Below, piece by piece: positions 27,859-38,619 of a stretch of 64,000 nucleotides of DNA (positions within the stretch are counted from its first letter, which is position 1; the number at the start of each line of letters is the position of its first letter). This DNA is from Pantoea septica. GTDB lineage: Bacteria; Pseudomonadota; Gammaproteobacteria; Enterobacterales; Enterobacteriaceae. Made by a program: the position numbers and the translations under genes. Location: NCBI RefSeq assembly GCF_002095575.1, contig NZ_MLJJ01000022.1, positions 1 to 64,000 of the forward strand, in the 5' to 3' direction. The notes under the pieces are model-generated. The model was not told where the DNA came from, searched no databases, and saw nothing but the letters and a program-made list of their open reading frames with translations.

Positions 27859-29451
27859 GTGTTAGTAAGCAGCAATATCACCATGCAGTTTGGCAGCAAG
27901 CCACTGTTCGAAAATATCTCCGTAAAATTTGGCGGCGGTAATCGTTACGGTTTAATCGGTGCAAACGGCAGCGGTAAATCTACCTTTATGAAAATCCTCG
28001 GCGGCGATCTGGCGCCCACCGGCGGTAATGTCTCTTACGATCCCAACGAACGCATCGGCAAGTTAAGGCAGGATCAGTTCGCGTTTGAACAATATAGCGT
28101 GCTGGACACCGTCATCATGGGTCACCATGAATTGTGGGAAGTAAAGCAGGAGCGCGACCGCATATATGCTTTGCCGGAAATGAGCGAAGAGGAAGGCTAT
28201 AAAGTCGCGGACCTTGAAGCGCTTTACGGCGAAATGGATGGCTATAGCGCCGAATCGCGCGCTGGCGAGTTATTACTCGGCGTAGGCATTCCGGTTGAAC
28301 AGCATTATGGCCCGATGAGCGAAATTGCGCCGGGCTGGAAATTACGTGTGCTGCTGGCGCAGGCGTTATTTTCAAATCCCGATATTTTGTTACTGGACGA
28401 ACCGACCAACAACCTGGATATTGATACTATTCGCTGGCTGGAGCAGGTGCTGAACGAGCGTGAAAGCACCATGATCATCATTTCGCACGACCGTCACTTC
28501 CTGAATATGGTTTGTACGCATATGGCGGATCTTGATTACGGCGAATTACGCGTATATCCAGGCAACTATGACGAGTATATGACGGCGGCTACCCAGTCCC
28601 GCGAGCGTTTATTAGCAGACAACGCCAAGAAAAAAGCGCAGATCGCCGAGCTGCAGTCTTTCGTCAGCCGCTTTAGCGCCAACGCCTCTAAATCGCGTCA
28701 GGCGACGTCGCGCGCGAAACAAATTGATAAAATCAAACTGGATGAAGTTAAAGCGTCCAGCCGTCAAAACCCCTTTATTCGTTTTGAACAAGACAAGAAG
28801 CTGTTCCGTAATGCGCTGGAAGTCGAAGCGCTTACCAAAGGTTTTGATAACGGTCCGCTGTTTAAAAATCTCAATCTGCTGCTTGAAGTGGGCGAGAAGC
28901 TGGCGGTTATCGGCGCCAACGGTATTGGTAAATCCACGCTGCTGAAAACGCTGGTGGGCGAACTTAAGCCAGACAGCGGCAGCGTTAAATGGTCGGAAAA
29001 CGCGCGCATCGGCTATTACGCGCAGGATCACGCCACCGACTTCGCCGACGACCTGAGCGTCTTCGACTGGATGAGCCAGTGGAAGCAGGAAGGGGATGAC
29101 GAGCAGGCGGTGCGCAGCATTCTGGGTCGCCTGCTGTTTAGCCACGACGACATCAAAAAACCGGCGAAGGTCCTGTCGGGCGGGGAAAAGGGGCGCATGC
29201 TGTTCGGCAAGCTGATGATGCAGAAACCCAATATCCTGATTATGGACGAACCGACCAACCACCTGGATATGGAGTCGATCGAGTCGCTGAATATGGCGCT
29301 GGAAATGTATGAAGGCACGCTGATTTTCGTTTCGCACGACCGTGAATTCGTCAGCTCGCTGGCGACGCGCGTGCTGGAGATCAAAGAGGACCGCGTGGTG
29401 GACTTTACCGGCACCTACGAAGACTATCTGCGCAGTCAGGGTATTTACTGA
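27859..29451 (+). CDS. ybiT: ABC-F family ATPase YbiT
   Basis: Soluble ABC-F ATPase that acts on ribosomes at the E site; YbiT helps translation of difficult sequences in E. coli. The 530-residue product has exactly the E. coli length. It holds two nucleotide-binding domains with Walker [10 protein letters not shown] and GANGIGKST, Walker [12 protein letters not shown] and [11 protein letters not shown], and the arm/linker [15 protein letters not shown] between them. The start is GTG at 27859, after AAGGT at suitable distance. The nearest ATG, at 27854, is out of frame and hits a stop at once. Confidence 0.95.
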   Translation: MLVSSNITMQFGSKPLFENISVKFGGGNRYGLIGANGSGKSTFMKILGGDLAPTGGNVSYDPNERIGKLRQDQFAFEQYSVLDTVIMGHHELWEVKQERDRIYALPEMSEEEGYKVADLEALYGEMDGYSAESRAGELLLGVGIPVEQHYGPMSEIAPGWKLRVLLAQALFSNPDILLLDEPTNNLDIDTIRWLEQVLNERESTMIIISHDRHFLNMVCTHMADLDYGELRVYPGNYDEYMTAATQSRERLLADNAKKKAQIAELQSFVSRFSANASKSRQATSRAKQIDKIKLDEVKASSRQNPFIRFEQDKKLFRNALEVEALTKGFDNGPLFKNLNLLLEVGEKLAVIGANGIGKSTLLKTLVGELKPDSGSVKWSENARIGYYAQDHATDFADDLSVFDWMSQWKQEGDDEQAVRSILGRLLFSHDDIKKPAKVLSGGEKGRMLFGKLMMQKPNILIMDEPTNHLDMESIESLNMALEMYEGTLIFVSHDREFVSSLATRVLEIKEDRVVDFTGTYEDYLRSQGIY

Positions 29452-29512
29452 TTGCTGTCAGCGAGATGAGCAGGGCCTGTCAGTTATTGCAGACGAATAA
29501 CAATGCCATAAA

Positions 29513-29617
29513 GCAGGTGGCGTGGACCGAAGAGCAAAGCGTCCCGCGCCAGGGAAGGCGCGGGTCGAGCGAGCAGGGATGCGTAAAGCGACTTTGCGAT
29601 CGGTCCACGCCACTTGC
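29513..29617 (+). repeat. Structured repeat, full copy (B)
   Basis: A 105-bp element 61 bases past the ybiT stop. Outer arms GCAGGTGGCGTGGACCGA (29513-29530) and TCGGTCCACGCCACTTGC (29600-29617) pair with one G-T wobble. Inside, CAAAG pairs with CTTTG, and CCCGCGCC (29543-29550) pairs with GGCGCGGG (29557-29564) around AGGGAA. The conserved core begins GAAGAGCAAAGCGTCCCGCG. The same family occurs at 13225, 43883 and 63395. Confidence 0.88.
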
Positions 29618-29655
29618 GTTAGCGCAAAACAGGCAGACAGCTTTATTGAGGGCAT

Positions 29656-29687
29656 AAAGGGGATAGCGCAAGCTATCCCCTTTATTA
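29656..29687 (+). terminator. Hairpin between convergent ybiT and moeB
   Basis: AAAGGGGATAGC and GCTATCCCCTTT form a 12-bp stem around GCAA, followed by ATTATTT on the plus strand. It reaches to the moeB stop codon, so it could serve as a terminator for ybiT and, less well, for moeB on the other strand. Confidence 0.7.
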
Positions 29688-30437
29688 TTTACCACACACT
29701 TCGCAGTGCGCATCCTGCGCCACCTTCACGCTGCGAAACTCCGCGCTCATCGCATCATACATCAGCAGCCGCGACGCGGCGGGCGCGCCAAAGCCCGTCA
29801 ACACTTTAATCGCCTCCATCGCCTGCATGGCGCCAATCACCCCGACCAGCGGCGCCATCACGCCCGCTTCGACGCAGCTTAGCGTCTGCTCGCCGAACAG
29901 GCGGCTAATACAGCGATAGCAGGGTGTGCCCGGCTGCCAGGTAAAGACGCTAATCTGGCCTTCCATGCGAATCGCCGCGCCGGAAACCAGCGGCACGCCA
30001 CGCGACCGACAAAGCCGGTTCAGCTGTTCGCGGATCTGCACGTTGTCGGTACAGTCGAGCACCACCTGATGCCCGGCGATCAGCGCCTCGAGTGCCGCTT
30101 CTTCCAGCGCGCCGTTAACGGTATCAATCTGAACATGTGGGTTGATGGCGGCCAGACTCTCCGCCGCCGAGTCCACCTTGGCGCGGCCGATATCCGCGTC
30201 ATGATGCAGGAGCTGACGCTGCAGGTTCGACAGCGCGACGGTATCGAAGTCGAGCAGGGTCAGCGCGCCGACGCCCGCGCCAGCCAGCCAAGGCGCCGCC
30301 GCGCAGCCTAGTCCGCCAAGGCCGACGATCAGCGCGCGGCTCGCCTTGAGCTTCTCCTGACCGTCGAAGTCGAAGCCGCGCAGCACGATCTGGCGGTTAT
30401 AGCGCAGCATCTCTTCATCGCTGAGTTCAGGCAGCAT
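29685..30437 (-). CDS. moeB: Molybdopterin-synthase adenylyltransferase
   Basis: Activates the C terminus of MoaD by adenylation in molybdenum-cofactor synthesis. The 250-residue E1-like protein has the nucleotide loop GLGGLGCAA (39-47), the R-finger region QRQLLHHDADIG, DCTDNVQIREQLN, and two zinc Cys pairs: CYRC and CEVC (Cys245 and Cys248). The start at 30437 shares one base with the moeA stop (TAATG), so the two are translated as a coupled moeA-moeB operon. The frame upstream is open but inside moeA. Confidence 0.96.
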   Translation of the reverse strand: MLPELSDEEMLRYNRQIVLRGFDFDGQEKLKASRALIVGLGGLGCAAAPWLAGAGVGALTLLDFDTVALSNLQRQLLHHDADIGRAKVDSAAESLAAINPHVQIDTVNGALEEAALEALIAGHQVVLDCTDNVQIREQLNRLCRSRGVPLVSGAAIRMEGQISVFTWQPGTPCYRCISRLFGEQTLSCVEAGVMAPLVGVIGAMQAMEAIKVLTGFGAPAASRLLMYDAMSAEFRSVKVAQDAHCEVCGK

Positions 30438-31675
30438 TATCCCTCCAGCAGCGCATTGAAAGGCTCGACCTCGACCCATTCGCCCGGCTCGACCGCGCCG
30501 CGATCGCGCTCCAGCACGATAAAGCAGTTGGCGGCGGCGAAAGAGCTAAAAATGTGCGAGCCCTGATGGCCGGTGCTGAGCACTTCCAGCTCGCCGTCCT
30601 CGCTACGGCGCATGATGCCGCGCTGGAAATCGAGGCGGCCAGGAGATTTTTTCAGGCGTGAGGCGGCGCGCGCGCGCAGGCGCGGCGGCAGCGGCGATTC
30701 GCTCTGGCCGGTCAGGGCGGCGAGCAGCGGCTGCACCAGCTGGTAGAAGGTGACGGCGGCCGAAACCGGATTGCCCGGCAGCCCGCAGAACCAGCTGCTG
30801 GCGAGGCGGCCGAAGGCGAAAGGCTTGCCCGGCTTGATGGCCAGCTTCCAGAAGGTGATGACGCCCAGCTCGTCCAGCATGGTTTTGGTAAAATCCGCTT
30901 CGCCGACTGACACGCCGCCGGTGCTGATCACGACGTCGGCCTGCCGATCCGCCTCTTCGAAGGCGCGGTGCAGCGCCTGCGGATCATCTTTGATAATACC
31001 CAGATCGATCACTTCGCAGCCGAGCTTGCGCAGCATCAGCGAGACGGCAAAACGGTTAGTATCGTAGATCTGGCCCGGCGCCAGCGGCTGGCCGACCGGC
31101 TGCAGCTCGTCGCCGGTGGAGAAAACCGCGACGCGCAGCTTGCGCAGCACGCTGACCTCCGCAAGGCCGAGCGAGGCGAGCAGCGGCAGCTCCGCCGCGC
31201 CGAGGCGCACGCCCGCCGCCAGCACCGGCTGGTCCCGACGGATATCTTCGCCGATCAGGCGGATATTTTGGCCCGCACGCACCGGCGCGTTAATCACAAT
31301 CCCGCCCTCGACCTCGCGCGTCTCTTCCTGCATCACCACCGCTTCGCACCCCGGCGGCACCGGCGCGCCGGTCATAATGCGCACCGCGCTGCCCGCCGGC
31401 CAGTCGCCGTCAAAAGGCGCGCCGGCAAAGGCTTTGCCTGCGATCTTCAGCGGCCGATCGGACTGAATATCGGCCAGCCGCACGGCGTAGCCGTCCATCG
31501 CCGAGTTATCAAACGGCGGCACGTCGATCGGCGAGGTGACCGGCAAGGCGGTAATGCGGCCAGCCGCCTCCGCCAGCGGCACGCTGACGCGATCGCGCAG
31601 AGGCTGAAGCTGCGCCAGCATTTTCGCCTGCGCCTCTTCCAGAGAAATTAATCCTGCGGTAAAGCTTTCCATCAT
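30437..31675 (-). CDS. moeA: Molybdopterin molybdotransferase
   Basis: Inserts molybdate into adenylylated molybdopterin to complete the molybdenum cofactor. The 412-residue protein shows [52 protein letters not shown] and [11 protein letters not shown], all standard MoeA segments, and the C-terminal domain IV. Two ATGs stand side by side at 31675 and 31672; the ribosome binding site is weak and does not decide between them. It is divergent from iaaA over a 222-base gap. Confidence 0.96.
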   Translation of the reverse strand: MMESFTAGLISLEEAQAKMLAQLQPLRDRVSVPLAEAAGRITALPVTSPIDVPPFDNSAMDGYAVRLADIQSDRPLKIAGKAFAGAPFDGDWPAGSAVRIMTGAPVPPGCEAVVMQEETREVEGGIVINAPVRAGQNIRLIGEDIRRDQPVLAAGVRLGAAELPLLASLGLAEVSVLRKLRVAVFSTGDELQPVGQPLAPGQIYDTNRFAVSLMLRKLGCEVIDLGIIKDDPQALHRAFEEADRQADVVISTGGVSVGEADFTKTMLDELGVITFWKLAIKPGKPFAFGRLASSWFCGLPGNPVSAAVTFYQLVQPLLAALTGQSESPLPPRLRARAASRLKKSPGRLDFQRGIMRRSEDGELEVLSTGHQGSHIFSSFAAANCFIVLERDRGAVEPGEWVEVEPFNALLEG

Positions 31676-31897
31676 ATTAGCAACCTGAGTAAAGACAGTT
31701 GCTGACTATTATGGTGCTAATTGCCAGCGGAGTCACATTTCCGCCGCGGCATAAGCCACAATAAAAGGTTATGGCTGACGCGCCAGTTTCCCCTTTACAA
31801 GCTCTGACAGGCTTTCTATAGTCAAAAATCATTTAAATTGGCTGAAAACCATTTTAAATCAGTGTTTTCACTCCGGTAAAAGGACAGGGCAAGCGTT

Positions 31898-32857
31898 ATG
31901 GTCAAAGCAGTCATCGCCATTCACGGTGGGGCAGGCGCCATTACGCGCTCGGCAATGAGCGCAGAAAAAGAGCAGGCGTACCGTCAGGCGCTGAGCGATA
32001 TCCTCAGCGCGGGACAGCAGATGCTGGCGCAGGGCGCCAGCGCGCTGGACGCCGTGACCGAAGCGGTGCGGCTGCTGGAGGAGTGCCCGCTGTTCAACGC
32101 CGGCAAGGGCGCGGTTTTCACCCATCAGGGCACGCACGAGCTGGACGCCTGCGTAATGGACGGCCGCACGCTGGCGGTAGGCGCGGTGGCGGGCGTGTCG
32201 CGCCTGCGCAATCCGGTGCTGGCGGCGCGCAAGGTGCTGGAAGCGAGCCCGCACGTGCTCTTTATCGGCGCGGGCGCGGAGCAGTTCGCGCGGGATAATG
32301 GGCTGGAAGAGGTCGATCCCGCTTTCTTTTCAACGCCGGAACGCTGGGAGCAGCTGCAGCGCGCGCTGGCCAGCGACGAGATGGTGCTGGATCATGACGG
32401 CGCGGCGAAATCTGACGACCCGCTCGATCCCGACCGTAAATTCGGCACCGTCGGCGCGGTGGCGATCGATGCGGAGGGCAACCTCGCTGCCGCCACCTCG
32501 ACCGGCGGCATGACCAACAAACAGGCGGGACGCGTCGGCGACTCGCCGCTGCCGGGGGCAGGCTGCTACGCCAGCAACGATACGGTGGCGGTCTCCTGCA
32601 CCGGCACGGGCGAAGTCTTTATTCGCACTTTGGCGGCCTACGATATCGCCGCGCAGATGCGCTACGGCGGCCATTCGCTGCAGCAGGCGTGCGTTAACGT
32701 TATCCACGACGCCATTCCCGAGCTGGGCGGCAGCGGTGGTCTGATCGCCATCGATCGCTTCGGCAACGTGGCGCTGCCGTTCAACAGCGAAGGCATGTAC
32801 CGCGGCGTGGCGCGCGTAGGCGAAGAGATTGAGGTCGGCATCTACCGCGAAGGCTAA
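31898..32857 (+). CDS. iaaA: Isoaspartyl peptidase/L-asparaginase
   Basis: N-terminal-nucleophile hydrolase that cleaves isoaspartyl dipeptides and asparagine. The 319-residue precursor processes itself before Thr184 in DRKFGTVGAVA, yielding alpha and beta subunits; the GGMTNKQAGRVGDSPLPGAG stretch forms the substrate site. It begins MVKAVIAIHGGAGAI. It lies nine bases before gsiA, as in E. coli, so the iaaA-gsiABCD transcript links isoaspartyl-peptide hydrolysis to peptide import. Confidence 0.97.
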   Translation: MVKAVIAIHGGAGAITRSAMSAEKEQAYRQALSDILSAGQQMLAQGASALDAVTEAVRLLEECPLFNAGKGAVFTHQGTHELDACVMDGRTLAVGAVAGVSRLRNPVLAARKVLEASPHVLFIGAGAEQFARDNGLEEVDPAFFSTPERWEQLQRALASDEMVLDHDGAAKSDDPLDPDRKFGTVGAVAIDAEGNLAAATSTGGMTNKQAGRVGDSPLPGAGCYASNDTVAVSCTGTGEVFIRTLAAYDIAAQMRYGGHSLQQACVNVIHDAIPELGGSGGLIAIDRFGNVALPFNSEGMYRGVARVGEEIEVGIYREG

Positions 32858-32866
32858 GGAGCAGGC

Positions 32867-34714
32867 ATGACGCAGCAAATGGCGCCGGAGCAGGTTCTGG
32901 CGGTACGCAATCTCAACGTGCGCTTCAGCCATGAAGGGCGCGTGACGCACGCGGTGCGCGACCTCTCGCTTGAGGTGCAGCGCGGCGAAACCCTGGCGAT
33001 CGTCGGCGAGTCCGGCTCCGGTAAATCGGTCACCTCGCTCGCGCTGATGCGGCTGATTGAGCAGGCGGGCGGCGAGGTTAGCGGCGATATACTGCTGCGC
33101 CGCCGCAGCGGCGAGCTGCTGGACGTGATGCGCGCAGCGCCGGGCGTGATGCGTCGCGTACGCGGCGCCGATATGGCGATGATCTTTCAGGAGCCGATGA
33201 CCTCCCTCAACCCGGTTTTCACCGTCGGCGAGCAGATTGCCGAGTCGATCCGCCTGCATCAGGGCAAAGGCCATCAGCAGGCGCTGGCGGAAGCGCGCCG
33301 CATGCTCGATCTGGTGCGCATTCCCGAAGCGCAGGGGGTGCTGTCGCGCTATCCGCATCAGCTCTCCGGCGGCATGCGCCAGCGGGTGGTGATCGCCATG
33401 GCGCTGTCGTGCCGTCCCGCGCTGCTAATCGCCGATGAGCCGACCACGGCGCTCGACGTCACTATTCAGGCGCAAATCCTGCAGCTGATCCGCGTGCTGC
33501 AAAAAGAGATGCAGATGGGGGTGATTTTTATCACCCACGATATGGGCGTGGTGGCCGAAATGGCGGACCGCGTACAGGTGATGTATCGCGGCGACGTAGT
33601 GGAGAGCGCGCCGGTGCAGCAGCTGTTCGACGCCCCGCAGCAGCCCTACACCCAGGCGCTGCTGGCGGCGGTGCCGAAGCTCGGCGCGATGAGCGGGCAG
33701 CCGCTGCCCGCGCGTTTTCCGCTGCTGCACGCCGGCGGGCAGGCGGAGCCGGAGACGCCGCAGGACACCGCGCGTCGCGATCTCGATCCGATTTTGCAGG
33801 TGCGCGATCTGGTGACGCGCTTCGATATTCGCGGCGGCCTGCTTAACCGCGTGAAGCGTCGCGTGCACGCGGTAGAGAAGGTGAGTTTCGATCTCTACGC
33901 CGGCGAGACGCTGGCGCTGGTAGGCGAATCGGGCTGCGGCAAATCCACCACCGGGCGTTCGCTGCTGCGGCTGGTGGCGAGCCAGGGCGGCACCATTACC
34001 TTCAACGGCCAGCGCATCGACAGGCTTGCCGGCCCGGCGCTGGCGCATCTGCGGCGCGATATTCAGTTTATCTTTCAGGATCCCTACGCCTCGCTCGATC
34101 CGCGCCTGACGGTGGGCTTCTCTATTATGGAGCCGCTGCTGGTGCATAAGGCGATGCCGCGCCGCGAGGCGGAACAGCGCGTCGCCTGGCTGCTGGAAAA
34201 GGTGGGGCTGCTGCCGGAGCACGCGCAGCGCTATCCCCACGAGTTCTCCGGCGGCCAGCGGCAACGCATCTGCATCGCGCGCGCGCTGGCGCTCAATCCC
34301 AAAGTGGTTATCGCCGATGAGTCGGTGTCGGCGCTTGACGTGTCGATTCAGGCGCAGATCGTCAATTTGATGCTCGATCTGCAGCGCGAATTCGGTATCG
34401 CCTTCCTGTTTATTTCGCACGATATGGCCGTTGTCGAGCGCATCAGCCATCGCGTGGCGGTTATGTATCTGGGACAGATCGTTGAAATGGGGCCGCGCCA
34501 GGCGGTATTCGAGCAGCCGAGGCACCCCTACACCCGCAAGCTGATGGCCGCCGTGCCGGTGGCGGATCCGGCGCATCGTCGGCGCGAACGCGCATTGATG
34601 GTGGATGAAATACCCAGCGCCGTGCGCGCGCTGGGCGACGAGCCTGAAGTCGCGCCGCTGATGGAGGTGGCGCCGGGCCATTTCGTCGCGCGCCACGCTA
34701 TCAGCAGCACCTGA
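32867..34714 (+). CDS. gsiA: Glutathione/peptide ABC transporter ATP-binding protein
   Basis: Double ATPase of the GsiABCD importer. The 615 residues hold two complete nucleotide-binding domains: Walker A GESGSGKS and GESGCGKST, signatures LSGGMRQR and FSGGQRQR, Walker [13 protein letters not shown] and [12 protein letters not shown], each followed by an oligopeptide-type C-terminal extension ([24 protein letters not shown]). The second domain has Ser after the Walker B glutamate, as in E. coli. AAGGAG precedes the ATG, nine bases past iaaA. Confidence 0.96.
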   Translation: MTQQMAPEQVLAVRNLNVRFSHEGRVTHAVRDLSLEVQRGETLAIVGESGSGKSVTSLALMRLIEQAGGEVSGDILLRRRSGELLDVMRAAPGVMRRVRGADMAMIFQEPMTSLNPVFTVGEQIAESIRLHQGKGHQQALAEARRMLDLVRIPEAQGVLSRYPHQLSGGMRQRVVIAMALSCRPALLIADEPTTALDVTIQAQILQLIRVLQKEMQMGVIFITHDMGVVAEMADRVQVMYRGDVVESAPVQQLFDAPQQPYTQALLAAVPKLGAMSGQPLPARFPLLHAGGQAEPETPQDTARRDLDPILQVRDLVTRFDIRGGLLNRVKRRVHAVEKVSFDLYAGETLALVGESGCGKSTTGRSLLRLVASQGGTITFNGQRIDRLAGPALAHLRRDIQFIFQDPYASLDPRLTVGFSIMEPLLVHKAMPRREAEQRVAWLLEKVGLLPEHAQRYPHEFSGGQRQRICIARALALNPKVVIADESVSALDVSIQAQIVNLMLDLQREFGIAFLFISHDMAVVERISHRVAVMYLGQIVEMGPRQAVFEQPRHPYTRKLMAAVPVADPAHRRRERALMVDEIPSAVRALGDEPEVAPLMEVAPGHFVARHAISST

Positions 34715-34752
34715 CATCACAATCACACTAAGCAGGGATACAGGAGAACACG

Positions 34753-36288
34753 ATGCACAACGCAATGCGTAAAGGGTTACTGGCTGCGGGCGTGATGAGC
34801 GCCATGGCGGCGCTGCCCGCCTGGGCGGCAAAAGACGCGGTTATCGCCGTCGGGTCCAACTTCACCACGCTCGATCCTTACGACGCCAACGACACGCTGT
34901 CGCAGGCGGTGGCGAAATCGTTCTATCAGGGTCTGTTCGGCTTCGATAAAGAGATGAAGCTGACCAACGTGCTGGCGGAAAGCTATCAGGCAAGCCCGGA
35001 CGGCCTTACCTACACCATTAAGCTGCGTTCAGGGATTAAATTCCAGGACGGCACTGACTTTAACGCCGAAGCGGTTAAGGTCAACCTGGAGCGCGCCAGC
35101 AATCCCGATAATCACCTGAAGCGCTATAACCTGTTTAAATATATCGCCACCACCGAGGCCGTCGATCCCACTACGGTGAAGATCACCCTGAAGCAGCCTT
35201 TTTCGGCCTTTATCAACAACCTGGCGCACCCGGCCGCCGCGATGATTTCGCCCACCGCCCTGAAAAAATATGGCAAAGAGATCGGCTTTCACCCGGTCGG
35301 CACCGGTCCGTATGAGCTGGTGACCTGGAACCAGACCGACTTTGTGAAGGTGAAAAAGTGGGACGGCTACTGGAAGAAGGGCTATCCGAAGCTCGACAGC
35401 ATCACCTGGCGTCCGGTGGTGGACAACAACACCCGCGCGGCGATGCTGCAGACCGGCGAAGCGAACTTCGCGTTCCCGATCCCCTTCGAGCAGGCCAAAC
35501 TGCTGGAGAAGAACGCGAAGCTGAAGGTGGTGACCTCGCCGTCGATCATGCAGCGCTATATCAGCCTGAACGTTACTCAGAAGCCGTTCGACAACCCGAA
35601 AGTGCGCGAGGCGCTGGAGTACGCCATCAACCGCGAGGCGCTGACCAAAGTCGCCTTCGCCGGCTATGCGACGCCGGCGACCGGCATCGTGCCGCCGTCG
35701 ATCGATTTTGCGCAGCGCTACCCGGCGATTCAATATAACCCGGCTAAAGCGCGCGAGCTGCTGAAGGAAGCGGGCTACCCCAACGGCTTTGAAACCACGC
35801 TCTGGTCGTCGCATAACCACAGCACTGCGCAAAAAGTGCTGCAGTTTACCCAGCAGCAGCTGGCGCAGGTGGGCGTGAAGGTTAAAGTGACGGCGATGGA
35901 CGCCGGCCAGCGCGCCGCCGAAGTGGAGAGCAAAGCGCAGAAAGAGAGCGGCGTACGCATGTTCTACACCGGCTGGTCCGCCTCTACGGGCGAAGCGGAC
36001 TGGGCGCTGACGCCGCTGTTCGCCACCACTTCCTGGCCGCCGGCGATCTTCAATACCGCCTTCTACAGCAATCCGCAGGTGGATAAAGATCTGGCCGATG
36101 CGCTGAAGACCACCGATCGCGAGCGCAAAGCCAGCCTCTATAAAGACGCGCAGGATAAAATCTGGAACGACCATCCGTGGATCCCGCTGGTGGTGGAGCA
36201 GTTGGTTTCCGCCAACACCGCGTCGCTGACCGGGTTCTACGTGATGCCCGATACCTCATTCAGCTTTGACGAGGCCGACCTGAAGTAA
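34753..36288 (+). CDS. gsiB: Glutathione/peptide-binding periplasmic protein
   Basis: Family-5 extracellular solute-binding protein of the Gsi importer. The 511-residue precursor has a signal peptide cut after LPAWA, then [37 protein letters not shown], and [18 protein letters not shown] near the end. AGGAGA precedes the ATG. Glutathione as substrate is taken from E. coli; the family also binds other peptides. A strong hairpin directly follows the gene. Confidence 0.96.
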   Translation: MHNAMRKGLLAAGVMSAMAALPAWAAKDAVIAVGSNFTTLDPYDANDTLSQAVAKSFYQGLFGFDKEMKLTNVLAESYQASPDGLTYTIKLRSGIKFQDGTDFNAEAVKVNLERASNPDNHLKRYNLFKYIATTEAVDPTTVKITLKQPFSAFINNLAHPAAAMISPTALKKYGKEIGFHPVGTGPYELVTWNQTDFVKVKKWDGYWKKGYPKLDSITWRPVVDNNTRAAMLQTGEANFAFPIPFEQAKLLEKNAKLKVVTSPSIMQRYISLNVTQKPFDNPKVREALEYAINREALTKVAFAGYATPATGIVPPSIDFAQRYPAIQYNPAKARELLKEAGYPNGFETTLWSSHNHSTAQKVLQFTQQQLAQVGVKVKVTAMDAGQRAAEVESKAQKESGVRMFYTGWSASTGEADWALTPLFATTSWPPAIFNTAFYSNPQVDKDLADALKTTDRERKASLYKDAQDKIWNDHPWIPLVVEQLVSANTASLTGFYVMPDTSFSFDEADLK

Positions 36289-36294
36289 CCCGAT

Positions 36295-36318
36295 CGGCCA
36301 GCCCGCGCGGGCTGGCCG
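36295..36318 (+). other. Intercistronic hairpin gsiB|gsiC
   Basis: CGGCCAGCCC and GGGCTGGCCG form a 10-bp stem around GCGC, seven bases past the gsiB stop and 20 before gsiC. No T-run follows, so it more likely protects the gsiB message from 3' decay than ends transcription. Confidence 0.7.
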
Positions 36319-36337
36319 CCGCTGCGCAGGATTTCGC

Positions 36338-37258
36338 ATGCTTAACTATTTTATTAAACGTCTGCTCGGGCTGATCCCGACGCTGCTGATTGTCGCGGTG
36401 CTGGTGTTCCTGTTTGTACACCTGCTGCCGGGGGATCCGGCGCGCCTCATCGCCGGTCAGGACGCCGACGCCACGGTGGTGGCGCTGGTGCGCCAGGAGC
36501 TGGGTCTGGATCAGCCGCTGCCGCAGCAGTTCTGGCACTTTATTCTGAATGCGCTGCAGGGCGATTTCGGCCATTCGCTGGTGTCGAAGCGGCCGGTCGC
36601 CGAGGAGATAGCCACCCGCTTTATGCCGACGCTGTGGCTGACGCTGGCCAGCATGATCTGGGCGGTGATTTTCGGCATGACGATCGGCATCGTCTCCGCC
36701 GTGTGGCGCAACCGCTGGCCCGATCGCCTCGGCATGACGCTGGCGGTCTCGGGCATCTCCTTTCCCGCCTTTGCGCTCGGCATGCTGCTGATGCAGGTTT
36801 TTTCGGTGGAGCTGGGCTGGCTGCCGACCGTCGGCGCCGACAGCTGGCGGCACTATATTCTGCCGTCGATTACGCTGGGCGCCGCCGTGGCGGCGGTGAT
36901 GGCGCGCTTTACCCGCGCCTCGTTCGTCGAGGTGATGCAGGAAGACTATATGCGCACCGCGCGCGCCAAAGGGGTGCGCGAATCGCTGGTGGTGGTCAAA
37001 CACGGCCTGCGGAATGCCATGATCCCGGTGGTCACCATGATGGGCCTGCAGTTCGGCTTTCTGCTCGGCGGCTCGATCGTAGTGGAAGTGGTCTTCAACT
37101 GGCCTGGCCTTGGCCGCCTGCTGGTGGATTCGGTGGAGATGCGCGACTACCCGGTGATCCAGGCCGAAGTGCTGCTCTTCTCGCTGGAGTTCATCCTGAT
37201 TAACCTGATTGTCGATCTGCTCTATGCGGCAATCAATCCCGCTATTCGCTACAGGTAA
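36338..37258 (+). CDS. gsiC: Glutathione/peptide ABC transporter permease
   Basis: First inner-membrane permease of the Gsi importer, of the DppB/OppB type. The 306 residues start with the family [19 protein letters not shown] membrane anchor, and have [14 protein letters not shown], about six membrane segments and the coupling loop [20 protein letters not shown] with the [11 protein letters not shown] continuation. AGGA precedes the ATG. It is followed nine bases later by gsiD. Confidence 0.96.
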   Translation: MLNYFIKRLLGLIPTLLIVAVLVFLFVHLLPGDPARLIAGQDADATVVALVRQELGLDQPLPQQFWHFILNALQGDFGHSLVSKRPVAEEIATRFMPTLWLTLASMIWAVIFGMTIGIVSAVWRNRWPDRLGMTLAVSGISFPAFALGMLLMQVFSVELGWLPTVGADSWRHYILPSITLGAAVAAVMARFTRASFVEVMQEDYMRTARAKGVRESLVVVKHGLRNAMIPVVTMMGLQFGFLLGGSIVVEVVFNWPGLGRLLVDSVEMRDYPVIQAEVLLFSLEFILINLIVDLLYAAINPAIRYR

Positions 37259-37267
37259 GGAGTCGCA

Positions 37268-38173
37268 ATGAAAAACTGGCGACGCGAAGCGGTGCTGAAA
37301 AGCCTGCCGCTGACGACGGAAAATCGGGTTCGAACGCCCTGGAGCGAGTTCTGGCGACGCTTTCGCCGCCAGCCGGTGGCGATGACCGCCGGGCTGTTCG
37401 TGCTGCTGCTGATCGTGCTGGCGTTTATCGCGCCGCTGATCGCGCCGTTCGACGCTGAGAACTATTTCGATTATGACCGGCTCAATCAGGGACCTTCGCT
37501 GATGCACTGGTTCGGCGTCGATGCGCTGGGTCGCGATATCTTTAGCCGCGTGCTGGTTGGCACCCGCATTTCGCTGATCGCCGGCTTCTTTTCAGTGGCC
37601 ATCGGCGCGGCCATCGGCACCTTCTTCGGCCTGCTGGCGGGCTACTACGAGGGGGTCTGGGATCGCGTCACCATGCGCATTTGCGACGTGCTGTTCGCGT
37701 TTCCCGGCATTCTGCTGGCGATTGCGGTGGTGGCGATTATGGGCAGCGGCATGAGCAACGTGATTATCGCGGTGGCAATTTTCAGCATTCCGGCGTTCGC
37801 CCGCCTGGTGCGCGGCAATACGCTGGTGCTGAAGCATCAGACTTATATCGAGTCGGCGCGCAGCATCGGCGCGTCTGACGCCACCATTCTGCTCAGGCAT
37901 ATTCTGCCCGGCACGGTGTCGTCTGTCGTGGTCTACTTCACCATGCGCATCGGCACCTCGATTATTACCGCTGCCAGCCTGTCGTTTCTCGGACTCGGCG
38001 CGCAGCCGCCGACGCCGGAGTGGGGCGCGATGCTCAACGAGGCGCGCGCCGATATGGTGCTGGCGCCGCACGTGGCGATTTTTCCCAGTCTCGCGATTTT
38101 TCTCACGGTTTTAGCATTTAATTTGCTTGGCGACGGGCTACGCGACGCACTCGATCCTAAACTCAAGACATGA
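37268..38173 (+). CDS. gsiD: Glutathione/peptide ABC transporter permease
   Basis: Second permease of the importer, DppC/OppC type. The 301-residue protein has an N-terminal cytoplasmic tail, a first membrane segment ([20 protein letters not shown]), [21 protein letters not shown], and the coupling loop [26 protein letters not shown] precedes the ATG. Its stop overlaps the start of the next gene by four bases (ATGA), which is unusual for this operon since gsiD is last in E. coli. Confidence 0.96.
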   Translation: MKNWRREAVLKSLPLTTENRVRTPWSEFWRRFRRQPVAMTAGLFVLLLIVLAFIAPLIAPFDAENYFDYDRLNQGPSLMHWFGVDALGRDIFSRVLVGTRISLIAGFFSVAIGAAIGTFFGLLAGYYEGVWDRVTMRICDVLFAFPGILLAIAVVAIMGSGMSNVIIAVAIFSIPAFARLVRGNTLVLKHQTYIESARSIGASDATILLRHILPGTVSSVVVYFTMRIGTSIITAASLSFLGLGAQPPTPEWGAMLNEARADMVLAPHVAIFPSLAIFLTVLAFNLLGDGLRDALDPKLKT

Positions 38174-38619
38174 AAAAATTCGATTACGAGCAGGACTTTA
38201 AAACCATCGATTTCCGCAAGCAGCCGGAGCGCTATCAGGTCGGGCGCGGCGAGCAGGGCGTGCTGATGGTGGAGCCTTATAAAAGCGAGATCTTGCCGCA
38301 CTGGCGCTTTCGCACCGTGCCGATTGCCGAAGCGTCGGCGGCGAAGATCATGGAGCTGTTTGAAGCCTACCGCGCGCAGGATGATTTTGTCGGTATGGAT
38401 ATGGCGCGCAAGTTCATCCAGATGGGGTATACCCGCGCGCGCCGCTACAGCAATCACAAGGGCGGACGCAAGTACGACGCCGACGGCAACGAGCTGCCGC
38501 GCGGCGTCGACGAAGAAAAGGCCGCTGCGGCGGCCGTTTTCAAAGCCTACTGGGATCGCCTGCGCGAAGATGAAGACTACCTGACGCGCAAGCAGGCGCA
38601 TCAGAAGCTGTACGGCTAA
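38170..38619 (+). CDS. DUF4385-like protein of unknown function
   Basis: A 149-residue, soluble, highly charged protein without signal or membrane segment. It looks like a DUF4385 member: it opens [20 protein letters not shown], has [19 protein letters not shown], and a basic middle part [17 protein letters not shown]. The family has no known function. Its ATG overlaps the gsiD stop, so translation is coupled to the importer operon; whether it serves peptide uptake is open. No terminator stands directly behind it. Confidence 0.75.
   Translation: MKKFDYEQDFKTIDFRKQPERYQVGRGEQGVLMVEPYKSEILPHWRFRTVPIAEASAAKIMELFEAYRAQDDFVGMDMARKFIQMGYTRARRYSNHKGGRKYDADGNELPRGVDEEKAAAAAVFKAYWDRLREDEDYLTRKQAHQKLYG

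Noticed and set aside
29466-29713. Several short frames on both strands over the repeat between ybiT and moeB, with similar ones at 43836-44018 and 63390-63635
   Set aside because: They are translations of the structured repeat itself. The similarity of their peptides comes from the repeat, and they have no start signals.
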